Assembly (NCBI GenBank): GCA_001632435.1
Contig: KV423968.1
Span: 113,260 to 177,259, forward strand
DNA from: Calocera cornea HHB12733
Lineage: Eukaryota; Basidiomycota; Dacrymycetes; Dacrymycetales; Dacrymycetaceae
Length of the DNA stretch: 64,000 nt
Direction of reading: 5' to 3'
This document shows, one piece after another, positions 1-10,500 of the stretch (position 1 is its first letter; the number at the start of each line of letters is the position of its first letter). Position numbers and translations under genes: made by a program. The notes below the pieces were generated by a model that was given only the letters and a program-made list of their open reading frames with translations, was not told where the DNA came from and did no database searches.

Positions 1-92
1 AATGGATTGAGGATTATATCATTCGCTTTGTGCGCCGGGTAGAGTAGACGTGGGTTTGCTCCCCCGATGCGCAGCAGTACAGTACGTTCTAT

Positions 93-122
93 CCCCCCGT
101 CCCCGTCCCCGTCCCCGTCCCC
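93..122. repeat. CCCCGT hexanucleotide microsatellite
   Basis: About four and a half copies of a CCCCGT unit lie just beyond the QCR9 stop codon, in what would be its 3' UTR or downstream spacer. It is pure simple sequence. Confidence 0.8.
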
Positions 123-207
123 AGCCTCATCCCCTCCCCATACTCTTCTGCTCCTCCGGCAACTCGGTCCGCGAAGCGCAGTGCTGCATCGGTTCGGGGG
201 AAGGCGG

Positions 208-707
208 TCACTCGTCGGCCCCTCCGGCGGGGGCGACGTACTTGGCGCGGATGTCCTTCCACTGTTTCTGTAGGATAGGTCAGTACCGCTCTGACTGGTA
301 GGCGGTGGGAGGTGGGAGGTGGGAGGTGGGAGGCGGGAAGTCGCAGGGCAACAAAGCGATGGCTGCGGTGGACTGGCGGCACCGCAGGCGCGCAGTCCGA
401 TCCGTCCACTTCCTCCATAGGCAGAGGCAGAGCCAGAGCCAAGAAACAGAAGGCAGCCAGGCAGAGAGAGAAGGAGCAACGCACGCCCTTGTTCCAGTTG
501 TCCCAGACGCGGTTGATGGCTGTGTCGAAGCCGAGGCTGAAGGCGAATGCGCCGACGAAGACGGTGGAGACGAAGACGGAGTTGCGCCGGAAGAAGGCGT
601 TGTAGAGGGTGTCGGTGATCTGGACGGGGAGGAGGGCGAACAGGGCGAACGGTGAACACATCGATCAGTGCCACTTCCCTGTCCTCCACGCAATCACTCA
701 CCGGCAT
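208..707 (-). CDS. QCR9: Ubiquinol-cytochrome c reductase subunit 9
   Basis: This is the small single-helix subunit of mitochondrial respiratory complex III, located in the inner membrane next to the Rieske protein and cytochrome c1. Three exons (707..702, 619..485, 267..208) give 66 residues, the same length as the yeast protein. Exon 1 holds only Met-Pro; exon 2 carries the family signature TLYNAFFRRNSVFV followed by the membrane helix and DTAINRVWDNWNKG; exon 3 supplies KQWKDIRAKYV. Both introns are GT-AG and phase 0. The first Met was chosen because the splice right after ATGCCG restores the conserved N-terminus. Intron 2 contains a GTGGGAG tandem repeat. The gene is divergent from uS11m, with about 200 bp between the start codons. 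Confidence 0.93.
304..333. repeat. GTGGGAG heptanucleotide repeat inside QCR9 intron 2
   Basis: About four tandem copies of a GTGGGAG unit lie in the second intron of QCR9, close to its 3' end on the minus strand. It is simple sequence. Confidence 0.75.
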
Positions 708-907
708 GATCCCCGTTCCAAGTCGTGTCGTTGACGAGTCAAGCAGCTACCGCCGTTCGTACTGACAGAGTAGTATAGTAGCAGGCAAGCGAGCCGCTGC
801 CCGCCGTGGGAGAAGACGGGATGAGGCGAATGCTTCCGGGCACAGCCACTTGGAAGGGAGAATTGTTGGGCGCGGGAACTACTAGGGCGACTCGAGGCAC
901 GCATACC
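708..907. promoter_or_regulatory. Shared divergent promoter of QCR9 and uS11m
   Basis: Only about 200 bp separate the start codons of two divergently transcribed genes, both for mitochondrial proteins. The stretch must hold both core promoters and both 5' leaders. I see no clear TATA box or known element; a shared promoter is inferred from the spacing. Confidence 0.5.
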
Positions 908-1795
908 ATGTCGACGAGCAGCATGCGCTGGGCGGTCGGCCCGCTTGCGAGAGCGGCCAGGCAACGACTGCCACCGTCCAACGCCGCAACGCCCTCCGCA
1001 TCAACATCAGCCTCGCCATTCCCAGTCCAACTCCAACGACAACGAGGCCGAGCCGCAGTCCACACCCGCTCCCTCCGCCACACCTCCCCCGGAAAGACCG
1101 CCCCCGCCCCGCCGCTGCCCGACTTCCCCCAGCCGGGCGCGGCGCTGCCCGCGGCCCCCGCGTTCGCGGGGGCCAGGGCCCCGCGCACGACGTTCGACAC
1201 CGTCGTCTCGCTCATGCTGACGGTCAAGGCGACGAACAACAACACGCATGTGTCGCTGAGCGAGTGGCCGCGCACGGTGAGCACGCAGGAGAGCGTGCTG
1301 CGCAAGGCGGAGCGGAAGGCGGGCGAGTACGCGCGCAGCGTCGAGCTCGAGCAGCAGAGGCGGGAGGCGAGGGAAAGGGGGGAGCTGCCTGCCCCGGCTG
1401 AGGAGGCGGGCACGGGCAACGCCTGGGACGGGGGCGTGACGGAGGAGCTGACGCTCGAAGAGCACGAGGCGCTCCTGCGGCCGCCCCGCGCGCCCGCGCG
1501 GCTCATCGTCAAGTCCTCCGGGGGCACGGTCGGGTTCAAGGGCCACAACCGGAACTCGTTCGAGGCCGCGCACCAGGCCTGCCTGGCCGTGTTCGCCACC
1601 GTCGAGCGCATCATGTCCCGCACGGACGTGCGGCTCGAGCTCAGGCTGAACGGGTATGGGAACGGCAGGGAGGCGGCGATACGTGCGCTGATGGGCGTCG
1701 AGGGAGAGCGCGTGAGGGAGAGCGTGGTGAGGGTTACGGACACGACGCCGATCAAGATTGGCGGGGTGAGGGCCAAGAAGCTGAGGCGCTTATAG
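908..1795 (+). CDS. MRPS18: Mitochondrial small-subunit ribosomal protein uS11m
   Basis: A nuclear-coded component of the mitochondrial 37S/small ribosomal subunit, uS11 family, which lines the platform near the mRNA exit and decoding region. The C-terminal third shows the S11 core: SGGTVGFKGHNRNSFEAAHQ, the loop LNGYGNGREAAIRAL, then VTDTTPIKIGGVRAKK at the end. The first ~60 residues are Arg/Ser/Ala-rich without acids, as expected of a mitochondrial targeting presequence. It is a single exon of 295 codons. An in-frame ATG lies upstream at 806, but the start at 908 gives a compact presequence and leaves room for the promoter shared with QCR9. The acidic insert in the middle (VELEQQRREARERGE) is typical of long fungal mitoribosomal extensions. 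Confidence 0.9.
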   Translation: MSTSSMRWAVGPLARAARQRLPPSNAATPSASTSASPFPVQLQRQRGRAAVHTRSLRHTSPGKTAPAPPLPDFPQPGAALPAAPAFAGARAPRTTFDTVVSLMLTVKATNNNTHVSLSEWPRTVSTQESVLRKAERKAGEYARSVELEQQRREARERGELPAPAEEAGTGNAWDGGVTEELTLEEHEALLRPPRAPARLIVKSSGGTVGFKGHNRNSFEAAHQACLAVFATVERIMSRTDVRLELRLNGYGNGREAAIRALMGVEGERVRESVVRVTDTTPIKIGGVRAKKLRRL

Positions 1796-1906
1796 GCATC
1801 TGTACAGGCTCTCTACACTCTCCTGTACCCGCAGCACGTTGCTAACACCGCCCACATGCTGCAACCCCGTTCCATTCGATTCCATTGCAGCCCAGTCCTG
1901 AACAGT

Positions 1907-3224
1907 CTACAGCCCCGCACTCACAGTCAACCGGAAGATGTCCGGGCGCGCATAGTGCCCCACCACATCCAGGTCCATCTTCCCCCGCGTGCACTCCTCC
2001 AGGTCCACCTCGACCGTCAGCACGCCCTCCCTTCCCCGGAGCGGGCCCGCGAGCACCTCCCCAGCGGGGGAGATGATGCAGCTCCCGCCGGCGATGACGA
2101 TGCCTTCTGGGTCGCGCTCTTCCCCCTCGGCGAGCGGGAGGGGGTGCGTCGACGAGTAGTTGGCCTGCGTCGAGAACTGGCACGCGGACAGGACGAAGCA
2201 GCGGCCCTCGAGCGCGATGTGGCACATTGTGTGCAGCCAGGCTGGGCGGGCGTCGACCGTCGGCGCGCAGTAGAGCTGCACGTGCTGGGCGTAGAAGTGG
2301 GTGCGGACTGGGCGGGCGGGAGGACGGACGGACAGCGCGCGACGGGATTAGGTGGGTTGAGAGAACCGGATGGCACAGACCGTCGTTAGTGAGGTGAGGA
2401 TGGGGCGAGTTAGGCGGGGGAGACGCACGCAGGGGCATGTAGTTCTCCCAGCAGACAGCGGCGCTGATCCGCGCCTCCACTTGGCCAACCGCGCGCTTCT
2501 CAGCGTCTCCATCCACCGCCTGCGCCCCCGACGCCGCCCCGTCCACTTTCTCCAGCACACCTCTCCCCGCTTGACCGGACTGGAGCGTGCGGCAGAGCAC
2601 GCCCAGCCCCTCCGCCTGCCCCATCCCCCAGACGACCCTCTCCGCGGCTGTGGGGACGAGCTTGCGCCTCTTGCCTACCAGCCCGTGCGCTGGGTCGACG
2701 GACAGGAGGGTGCAGTACAGCGTGCCCCCGTCGCGTTCTATAACCCCGATGACAAAGTAGACGTTGTGCTTCTGGGAGAGGCGGAGGATGCGCTGCAGGG
2801 CTGCGTAGGGGTTTGGCGAGGTCGGGCTGGGGAGGGAGAGCGGGACGGGGAGCGCGCAGGTGGGCGGGAGCGGGATGGCCAGGCTGTGGTAGGCCGCATA
2901 CTCGCTCCGGCCCGCCGGCTGCCTGTCGCCGATCGAGGCGCCGAAGGTGGAGTACTTTGGGTAGCCGCCTATGCTGGGGTGGGGTTAGCGGGCTGGGCTG
3001 GGCTGGGCTGGGTTGGGCTGGAGGAGGGGGACGTACAACGCCTCTGGGAATACGGCGAATGCGGAACCCTGTGCGGCGACGTCTGCGAGGAGAGCGTCGA
3101 GCTTGTTGAGGGTGAGGGCGAGGAGTTTGTCTGGCGAGGGGGAGTCGGGCGCTGTGGGTGTGGGGGTGGATGTGGGGGTGAGGGGTGGGCAGGCCTGGAC
3201 GACGGAGATGCGCAGGCGGGACAT
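1907..3224 (-). CDS. Nitrilase-family carbon-nitrogen hydrolase
   Basis: Member of the nitrilase superfamily, nitrilase/cyanide hydratase branch, which hydrolyses nitriles to the acid plus ammonia or to an amide. Three exons (3224..3037, 2973..2429, 2307..1907) join to 377 residues. The Glu-Lys-Cys triad is visible: Glu in FPEAFIGGYPKY (rebuilt across intron 1), Lys in GLVGKRRKL, and Cys in AAVCWENYMPLLRTHFYA (rebuilt across intron 2). The C-terminal half keeps YCAPTVDARPAW and GGSCIISPAGEVLAGPL. No signal peptide is seen, so it is probably cytosolic. An insert of about 30 residues between SLPSPT and the Cys block makes it slightly long. Intron 1 carries a GGGCTG repeat. Substrate cannot be told from sequence; cyanide hydratase, aliphatic nitrilase and arylacetonitrilase are all possible. 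Confidence 0.88.
2991..3021. repeat. GGGCT pentanucleotide repeat in nitrilase intron 1
   Basis: Tandem GGGCT units, with one GGGTT variant, fill most of the first intron of the nitrilase gene. It is simple sequence. Confidence 0.75.
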
Positions 3225-3785
3225 CCTGGCCGTGCGATGGCAGTGGACGGGAGACGGGAGACGGGAGACGGGCGTGGGCGCTGCACTCAGCCTGCACACG
3301 GTCCGACCGGGCCCACAAGCCGGGCGCGGAGGGGGTGGGGGGCCAAGCCCGACTACTGTACTTAGTCCAAGCTCAGCACCTAGCAAGGCAATACAATACA
3401 ATGCAATGCAATGCAGTAACACCATCCGGCTATACTCGCAGTGGTAGTCCATCCTCTACAGAGAAAGAGTCAGCGTCGAAGCGCAGGGGTTGGGAGGGGG
3501 ATGCATATACCTGCGGCGTCGGCGGGCAACGTCATCCCCCCCCGCGGGCATGGCACTGGGGAGCGGGAGCCGAGCCACCCAGCACCACCGCAGCGACCGA
3601 CAGGGCCCTTGTTCCGCCCATCCAATCCATCACCGCTCTCTCCCTCCACTGCGACCACCGTCTGCAGCCTGCTCACCGTACACTCCTCTTGACCCGCCAC
3701 CAGCAGCCCTACGAATCTTCAATCAGGGAACAGCAACCCGCACCCCGCAACCAGCAACCAGCAAAGTACCACTATCAGCAGCAGC
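3225..3785. other. Intergenic spacer, divergent nitrilase / SEC17
   Basis: No gene recognised. The stretch holds the two divergent promoters, a GGGAGAC-type tandem run near 3248-3270, an imperfect CAATA/CAATG pentamer run at about 3389-3414, and a C- and CT-rich leader before the SEC17 start. Confidence 0.5.
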
Positions 3786-4877
3786 ATGGCCCCCTCCGCC
3801 GCGTCCGGCCTGCTCGCCAAGGCAGACAAGAAGTACAAGTCCTCCCCCGGCTGGTTCTCCTCCTCCTCCTCAAAGTACGAGGAGGCGGGCGACCTCTACC
3901 AGCAGGCCGCCAACGCGTTCAAGCTCGACAAGCTGTTCAAGGACGCTGGCGACGCGCATGCCAGGGAGGCAGAGTGCAGGGAGATGCAGGGCGAGAAGGA
4001 CGAGGCCGCCGCCGCGTGGTGGAACGCCGGCAAGGCGTACAAGAAGGGCTACCCGGACGGTCCGTCTCCCTCTCTCTCCACTCACCGCGCAACGGGTGCT
4101 GAACGCTCCTCCTTGCTGCTGCAGAGGCAGTCAACGCGCTCAGCAAGACGATCACGCTGCTGACCCAGGCCGGCAAGTTCCGCCAGGCCGCCGACAGGGA
4201 GAAGGAGATTGCCCAGATCTACCTCCAGGACGCACACGACCTCGCCCGCGCCGTCGAGAGCTTCGAGCGCGCGGGCGACTGGTACGCCCAGGAGGACGCA
4301 ATGGCGTGCGTCCCTTCCCTTCTCCCCCTCCCCTGCTCTCTGCTCCGAAACATAGGCGCAACCGGCACTCACCCCTCCCTCATCCACAGGACAGCCAACG
4401 GCTGCTACAAGGAAGCCGCGGACCTGCACGCCGAGCTCGAGCACTACCCGCAGGCGATCGAGCGGTACCAGCAGGTCGCTGACCACTCGCTCACGAGCTC
4501 CCTCACGCGCTACAGCGTCAAGGAGTACTGGCTCCGCGCGCTCCTGTGCGCGCTGGCCATCCCCGTGCGTCCCGCGCTGCCCAGCGCCCTCTGCTCTGCT
4601 CTGCTATCCAGTGCTCACAGCCCATGCGCGCCATGTGCAGGACGCAATCTCGGCGAAACGCGACCTGGACAGCTACATCTCCAAGGACCTGACGTTCAGC
4701 AGCACGCGAGAAGCCCAGTTCGTCCACAAGCTCATCGAGGCCGTCGAGAACGACGACGTGGACGACTTCACCGCCGCCGTCGCAGAGTTCGACCGCGTCA
4801 CCAGGCTCGACAACTGGAAGACGGCCGTCCTGCTCAAGATCAAGAAGGAGATGCTGAAGGAGCCCGTGCTGGTATAG
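3786..4877 (+). CDS. SEC17: Alpha-SNAP, vesicular fusion adaptor
   Basis: Adaptor that binds cis-SNARE bundles and recruits the NSF/Sec18 ATPase so that SNAREs can be recycled after membrane fusion; a cytosolic, peripheral membrane protein. Four exons (3786..4059, 4125..4305, 4390..4564, 4641..4877) give 288 residues, against about 292 in yeast. Family features run in order: LLAKADKKYK, the membrane-attachment loop, DLYQQAANAFKLDKLFKDAG, YKKGYPDEAVNALSKTI (rebuilt over intron 1), AVESFERAGDWY, GCYKEAADLHAELEHYPQAI, and the C-terminal DNWKTAVLLKIKKEM that stimulates Sec18. The helical TPR-like repeats are obvious. The N-terminal GWFSSSSSKYEEAGD matches the usual loop. It is tail-to-head with NPR2 downstream, about 325 bp away. 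Confidence 0.95.
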
Positions 4878-5201
4878 GCGCGCGCCCGTGTGCGCTGGGG
4901 ACGCACCCGGTGCTCAGTACGTCCTGGTCAGCCTTGGTTGTGGTGGCACGGGGGCCGGAAAGGAACACACACGCGCGCTGGCTGCGGTAATTCATCATCT
5001 GCTAGTGTAGTTGTACGCACTCGGCTCGGTTAGGATAGAGGATATCGACTGTCTCTCTCTCCCGCCGTGTGCAGCAGCAGTAAGCACGCTGTCGCCCCGT
5101 GCATGAGGGCCCAGTAGTCGTCCAGGAGGAGGACCCTTTCGATCCCCTGCAGGCTGTCCCGACCCTCGAGCGCCGAGCGGCGACCCCGCCGCACCCCGCC
5201 A
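4878..5201. other. Intergenic spacer SEC17 / NPR2
   Basis: Spacer of about 320 bp between two genes on the same strand. It should contain the SEC17 3' UTR and the NPR2 promoter. No further gene or strong motif was seen. Confidence 0.45.
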
Positions 5202-7061
5202 ATGCCGCCCAACGAGCCGGACGAGTCGTTCCTCCCGCGCATCCACGCCGTCTTCTACGCCGTCTTCGACCCCTCCAAGGGGCCCAAGGTCGCCTACCAG
5301 GTCCCAGAGGGGCTCGTCTCATCGCGCTATGCAGTCCCCGCAACGCCCACAGTCTCCCCGACCACCGCGGCCGGGTTCGGGCTCGCTCCCTCCCAGTCCC
5401 ACCCCGCCGCCGCCGCCTCTCACTCCCACTCCCACTCCCACGTACCGGCGAGCCACTCCAACTCCCACTCGGGGAGCACCGCGCGCGCGCCTCCCCCGCC
5501 CGCGCCGCTCTTCGAGTTCAACGACATCTCCGAGTTTGTCATCCCCAAGACGGCGCTCTGCAACCGCCTCGTCATCTGCACGACGCCGCAGCACAAGATC
5601 GCGGGCTTCCCCGTGCTGCTCGAGAGCGCCAAGTACCCGCGCAACGAGTTCCGCTTCAACCTCGCCTTCGTCTTCAGGAGGAACGCCGACTTGGGGTGCT
5701 ATGAGCCGATCGTGCGCAAGGTGGGCAGGGTGCTCAGTGAGTGCGAGGTACGCTGCCGTCGTGCTGCTGCTGCTGCTGTGGTGGGGTGGGCCGTGCTGAT
5801 GGATGCGAACAGCAGGACAGCTCCTTCCTCTCCTCGCCCCTGACCGCGGCGCGCATCTACCCGCTCCTCGAGCAGCTGTACGAGGACCTGAACTCGTACT
5901 CCGAGTCGTCCATCCCGCTCACGCCGCACACCACGCTGGACCTGAAGATCTTCCCCTTCTACCCGAACCCGGAGCCCGTCCGCGACTGGCACGTCCCCGT
6001 CGCCCTCGTCGACATCCGCAGCAAGCTCGACGGCAGCAGCGACGTCACCATGTCCCGCGTCGTCCACTGGGTCGATGGCGTCCGCTGCGTGGGCAGGATC
6101 GCAGAGGAGGCCGACGTGGACCTGGACTGGGTCAGGGGGTGCGTCGAGCATCTGCTGTGAGTGCGCGCAGCGGAGGCCGATGTATTGCGAGCCAGGCTGA
6201 TGCGAGTGCAGGTACTACCAGCACATCATGCTGCTCGACCTCTTCGCCCCCTCGAACATCTACATGCTCACGCCCGCCTTCAAGTACCTCGCGATGGACC
6301 CGATCGTCTCCTCCGAGTGCCCCCTGTACGTGACGCCCCCGGCCAAGCCGCCCCTGCCCTGGCACACCCTCCTGCGGCTCTACATCCGCCTCAAGCCCGG
6401 CAAGACCGTCGCGGGCTGGGCGGACGAGTGCGGGATCGGCGACGACGTCGCGCTCGACGCGAGGCGCTTCGTTACCTTTGGTGTTATAAAGGGGTTCTTG
6501 AGGCGCGTCGAGAGATACCCGGTGTACGTGCCTGTTGCCCTGCCGGAGGCACTGGACGGCGACATGGACGGCGAGCAGACGCCCGCCGGCACGCGAAGCC
6601 GCACGCCGACCGGCCCAGGCCGGGAGAGGAGCAACACGACGCACAGCACGCTCTCCCGGCGGAGCGGCGTGACCGCGGCGCAGAAGAGCAACCTCACGCG
6701 TCAGCTGCTCGCCCGGCCGTACTCACACTCCCGGCCCCGCTCCAACTCCCTCGTCGCGGCCTCGCTCAAGCCCGCGCGCTCCCTCTCCCCCGGCCCCGGG
6801 CCCGGCCTAGGCTCAGCAGGCAGCACCCCCCCTCAGCTGGCCTTCCACGGGCCCGGGGAAGTGCCCACCGAGCTCCTGCAGATGCTCGACGGCACGCACT
6901 CGGGCGACGAGCTCTGCTGGACGTTCGGCGTCGCCTGGGAGGACATGGAGGCGTGGCTTGCGCGCGTTGGCGGCGCGAGCGGCGGGCCGAGGGAGGGCGA
7001 GGAGCCGGGCCCGGGCAAGGTCCGTGCCGATCTGGGCAGGGTCAGGATCGTCTTCCGATAG
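5202..7061 (+). CDS. NPR2: Nitrogen permease regulator 2 (NPRL2), GATOR1/SEACIT subunit
   Basis: Subunit of the GATOR1/SEACIT complex that acts as GAP for the Rag/Gtr GTPase and turns TORC1 down when amino acids are scarce; found at the vacuole membrane. Exons 5202..5747, 5813..6156 and 6212..7061 give about 579 residues. Signature stretches are PRIHAVFYAVFDPSKGPKVAYQVPEG at the longin-like N-terminus, CNRLVICTTPQHKIAGFPVL, EFRFNLAFVF, PYPNPEPVRDWHVPVA-like text after the first splice, and YYQHIMLLDLFAPSNIYM after the second. The C-terminal winged-helix part has FGVIKGFLRRVERYPVYV. A His/Ser-rich low-complexity insert (alternating HS) lies near residues 70-90 and a Ser/Arg-rich loop near residues 470-530. 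The acceptor of intron 1 could be three bases later (5816). Confidence 0.92.
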
Positions 7062-7578
7062 GCTAGGGTGGGTGTACGTACACCCGATGTATTGCTTCTC
7101 TTCTTGTACAGTATTATCGTACTGCCATTATACCTGTTGGACCGTGGGATAATGATTGTGGTCAGGGACATTTGCAGCCGGGGCTTGCGGCCAGGGGAGG
7201 GTTCATCAGTGGTTGAAACACTTGATGCTTGCACCGCGCAGAAGCAGCCACAACCCGCACTGCTGCAAGTATGCGCAGCGCCTCGCCGGCTGGTGCACTG
7301 CGAAAATGATGAACATGATGTTCAGAGACGCGTGACCGGCTCGGCGAGCGTTCTTTTCGAACGGCGGAAGTGATCCCGGTCACTTGAGTGGCTCGCGCTA
7401 AAAGCCCTAAAAATGGGACACTGCGTAGTGACGAGAGTGGTGCGTTATGGATCGTGCTCGGTCGGGGCTGTCATGGACTAGGTGGTATCCAGTCCAGCCA
7501 TATCAACCCGCCAAGCCTATCAAATTACAACATCTTGAGTATAGGCCGCATGTCAGCCCGTCTATATGGCAGTCTAAG
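7062..7578. other. Convergent spacer NPR2 / CHAT gene
   Basis: This holds the 3' ends of two convergent genes. AT content rises near 7080-7150, as expected of UTR and polyadenylation sequence. No gene seen. Confidence 0.45.
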
Positions 7579-10500
7579 CTAAACACCAAAATGGACAAAT
7601 GCCCCCCACCGACAAAGAGGGATGTGGGCCTGAAGCTGCTTGATGCAGTGGTGCAACGCTTCCGCAGCGTTGCGCGTATCCAGCGGTCGGCCATCGCTAA
7701 GCAAGCGATCGTAGAACATCTTTGTCAATGCGGGGCCGTCGCGATCGGCCATGCCCCATACCGTGCCCAGCACTCCCTGGAAACCAGCAATCTGCATGCC
7801 GGCTGCAAGATGCATGGACTCGTCAGGCAGAAGAGCGGACAGTCTGGCGGTGTGACACGCAGACAGAAAGGCGAATTCGCCGTTGACACGCAGACTCATG
7901 ATAGCGGACAGTGGCAAGGGTCCATCATGGAGCTGAAAGGCACTGCTGAGCGGTGATCCTGCGTTCCAAGAACCATGTGTGCAACAGTGGAGCCACGAAT
8001 GTGTCGAAAGATCCTCTTTGACTCGCGAGACAGTTGCTTCTGCCCCTGTACGCAGTGTGATACGGCCGGCGACGGGGAGGCGGGAAATGATGGCCATCTC
8101 CTTCGCAGCTGACAGGAGAGGGCGGTAGCGCGGGACTTCTGTAACCCCCACCGCCAGCATGTTGACATTTCTGGGGTCCTTCGGCCCTGATCGGCGAAGA
8201 CGCCTTCGGGCCAGCAACAATGCCGTGAGAGTGGGAGTATAGGAAGGTATCACAAAATCCTGAATGCCGATGTTCCGGTTCTTCTCGTAAATTCCGGCAC
8301 AGTGTATGGGGAGAAGGCTAAGCAGCCCGGTGGGAACAAGCCAGCAGCGCGGAAGACCAGCTCCAGCCCATCCGTCGCAGGCTCTCCTGACCGCTGCGCC
8401 AATGCCACCCAACCACAGCCTCTTGCATTGATCCCGGAGGACTTGATCCAGATACCGGAGACCCTTGCCGTCTCTGGCAGGTTTGAGCGCTTGAGACAGA
8501 TGGCGGGCCATTTCCAAAACGGACTGATGCTCCATCCCATTCAATGGAATGGTGACTATCGGTCGAGCGTGACGAATGATGAGAGCATCACTTCCATATC
8601 GGCTCACGTTTAGAATGATGATTGGACCTTGCTTGGTGGCGTTGGATAACTCTTCATTTGTGTAGGTCTCATCAAGAAACCTCTCGAATCCCGGCCTTGT
8701 GCGTATCTGGACGATGAGACTGGTGAACCGCTCAGCCAGACGACGACGACGCTGAGCGAGGTTCTCGGTATTTTCCGCTTTTACAGGTTGAAGTCCAATA
8801 TCATCGTACTCGAGCTTCTTGCCGATCTCCATGAGTTCTCTTGCCAGTCCTGGGTCAAACTCCTCCAGATCTGTCATGTCTGCTCGAAGTTCCAATGTTG
8901 ACCTCCACATGATGGAACGACCCTCTTCTAGAATTGTCAACGCCTTATCCAGCTGCCCTGCCTTGATGGCCGCAGCTGCCCCGTTCCCAGGTAACTGGCT
9001 CGCAGAACGGACCAAGAGGCTATGGCGCGTACTGACATTCAAACCCAGCCAAGCCACTCGGCGTAGTGTGCAGATGGATGCCATGTAAAATTCAGTGGCG
9101 GCCGCATATCGTTTGTTATCCATTGCGAGCTCTGCACCAGTGATTGCTGCCCGAAACCGGCTCATACTGAAGCTGTACCACGAAGTGGCAGCTCTGAGAT
9201 ACCACGAAAGCGCTTCGTCCAAATATCGCGTATCCGCCGAGTGCTGGAAATGAAGGGTGTATAGTAAGCCAAGTTCTGACTGGTAGAAAGCTTGCTTCGG
9301 GTGATTGAGCGCGACCACCAAGCTCAATGCCCTCTCGAGGTCCCGGTGGGACTGTTCAAAGTCCCCCATGTTATGTGAGACTTCAAAACGCAGGCGCAGT
9401 GCCCAGCTTCGCCGATGTAACAGTGCATGGTATTCGGGCCCGGGAGTGCTGGTTTCAATCGCAGCATGAGTCTCTTGTATTGCTTCGGTAAGGTCATTCG
9501 GATTCTTCGAGAGGGCGTATCGGATCATGTAGCACTCCCCCAGTCGAGAGCGACGTCTCGGAGTGTACAGAGGGTGATGGGTGTGTTCCACAGCCATTCT
9601 CATATACGATAAGGCCTCCTCGCTCCTCCACATCTGACTTCTCGATTCGAAACTAGCGCAGTACAGTGAAACAAGAGCTTCAAGGGAGTGTGCCAACGCG
9701 TCCGGATATCGGGGATGTCTTGCCATGGCGAGTCTCACTGCCTCACCCAGATGCTTCTCGGACTTGTGTTCGTCATCGAGTATCTCTCCCCAGAGATAGC
9801 GCCGGGCGTACGCCAGTCCAAGGTAGAGGTGGGAGAACAAGGGATACACATCGTCCTTTGCACAGATTTCGAGCGCATGCTCACCAAGGCGTATCGCATT
9901 GTCAATATCCACGGCGACATTGGTTTCCACAAAGCGCAGACACAAGGATTCACAGAGGTTTGCATACGGATGTGGGGCTGTTGGATTCGTATCGAGATAC
10001 AAATTCTGATACCGGATTGATTCGTTGAGGTCTTCGAGAATGCCTTGCCGCTCATATTTTCGAAAGTATATTTCCGCCGTAGTCATGATAGGCTGACCGC
10101 CCAGATGCGTGATGTGTGTCTTGGGAATGGAACTGATCAATTGCTGGCCCAGGCGTACTCCCTCTTCGAGATGTTTCGATTCATTCGTAATCACCGCCCA
10201 CCGGAATTTCTGGTACAGTTGGCCAAAGAGGGCAACGTAACGCAGCGGATGGTTTCGGGATAACCGCAAGGCCTCGTCGATGTAAGGCGCGGCAGTTCGC
10301 AGCGCTTCTTCCTCTCCGCTGTCGCCTTCTGGTTGATATCGGTTAAGGCGACCCCGGGACAACGCGATGGCTGTGAGGGCCAAGAATTTCAGAGGGTCCT
10401 GGTCTTCGAGCTCCATGATAGCCGACTTCAGAAGCTGTATTGATTCCAATTGCCACTCCAGACTTCCAAAACGCAAACCTTGTTCTCCCAAGGATCGACC

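Noticed and set aside
739..1776. 345-codon minus-strand open frame opposite uS11m
   Set aside because: It mirrors a highly GC-rich coding exon whose plus strand carries an unmistakable S11 domain; the minus frame has no family motif.
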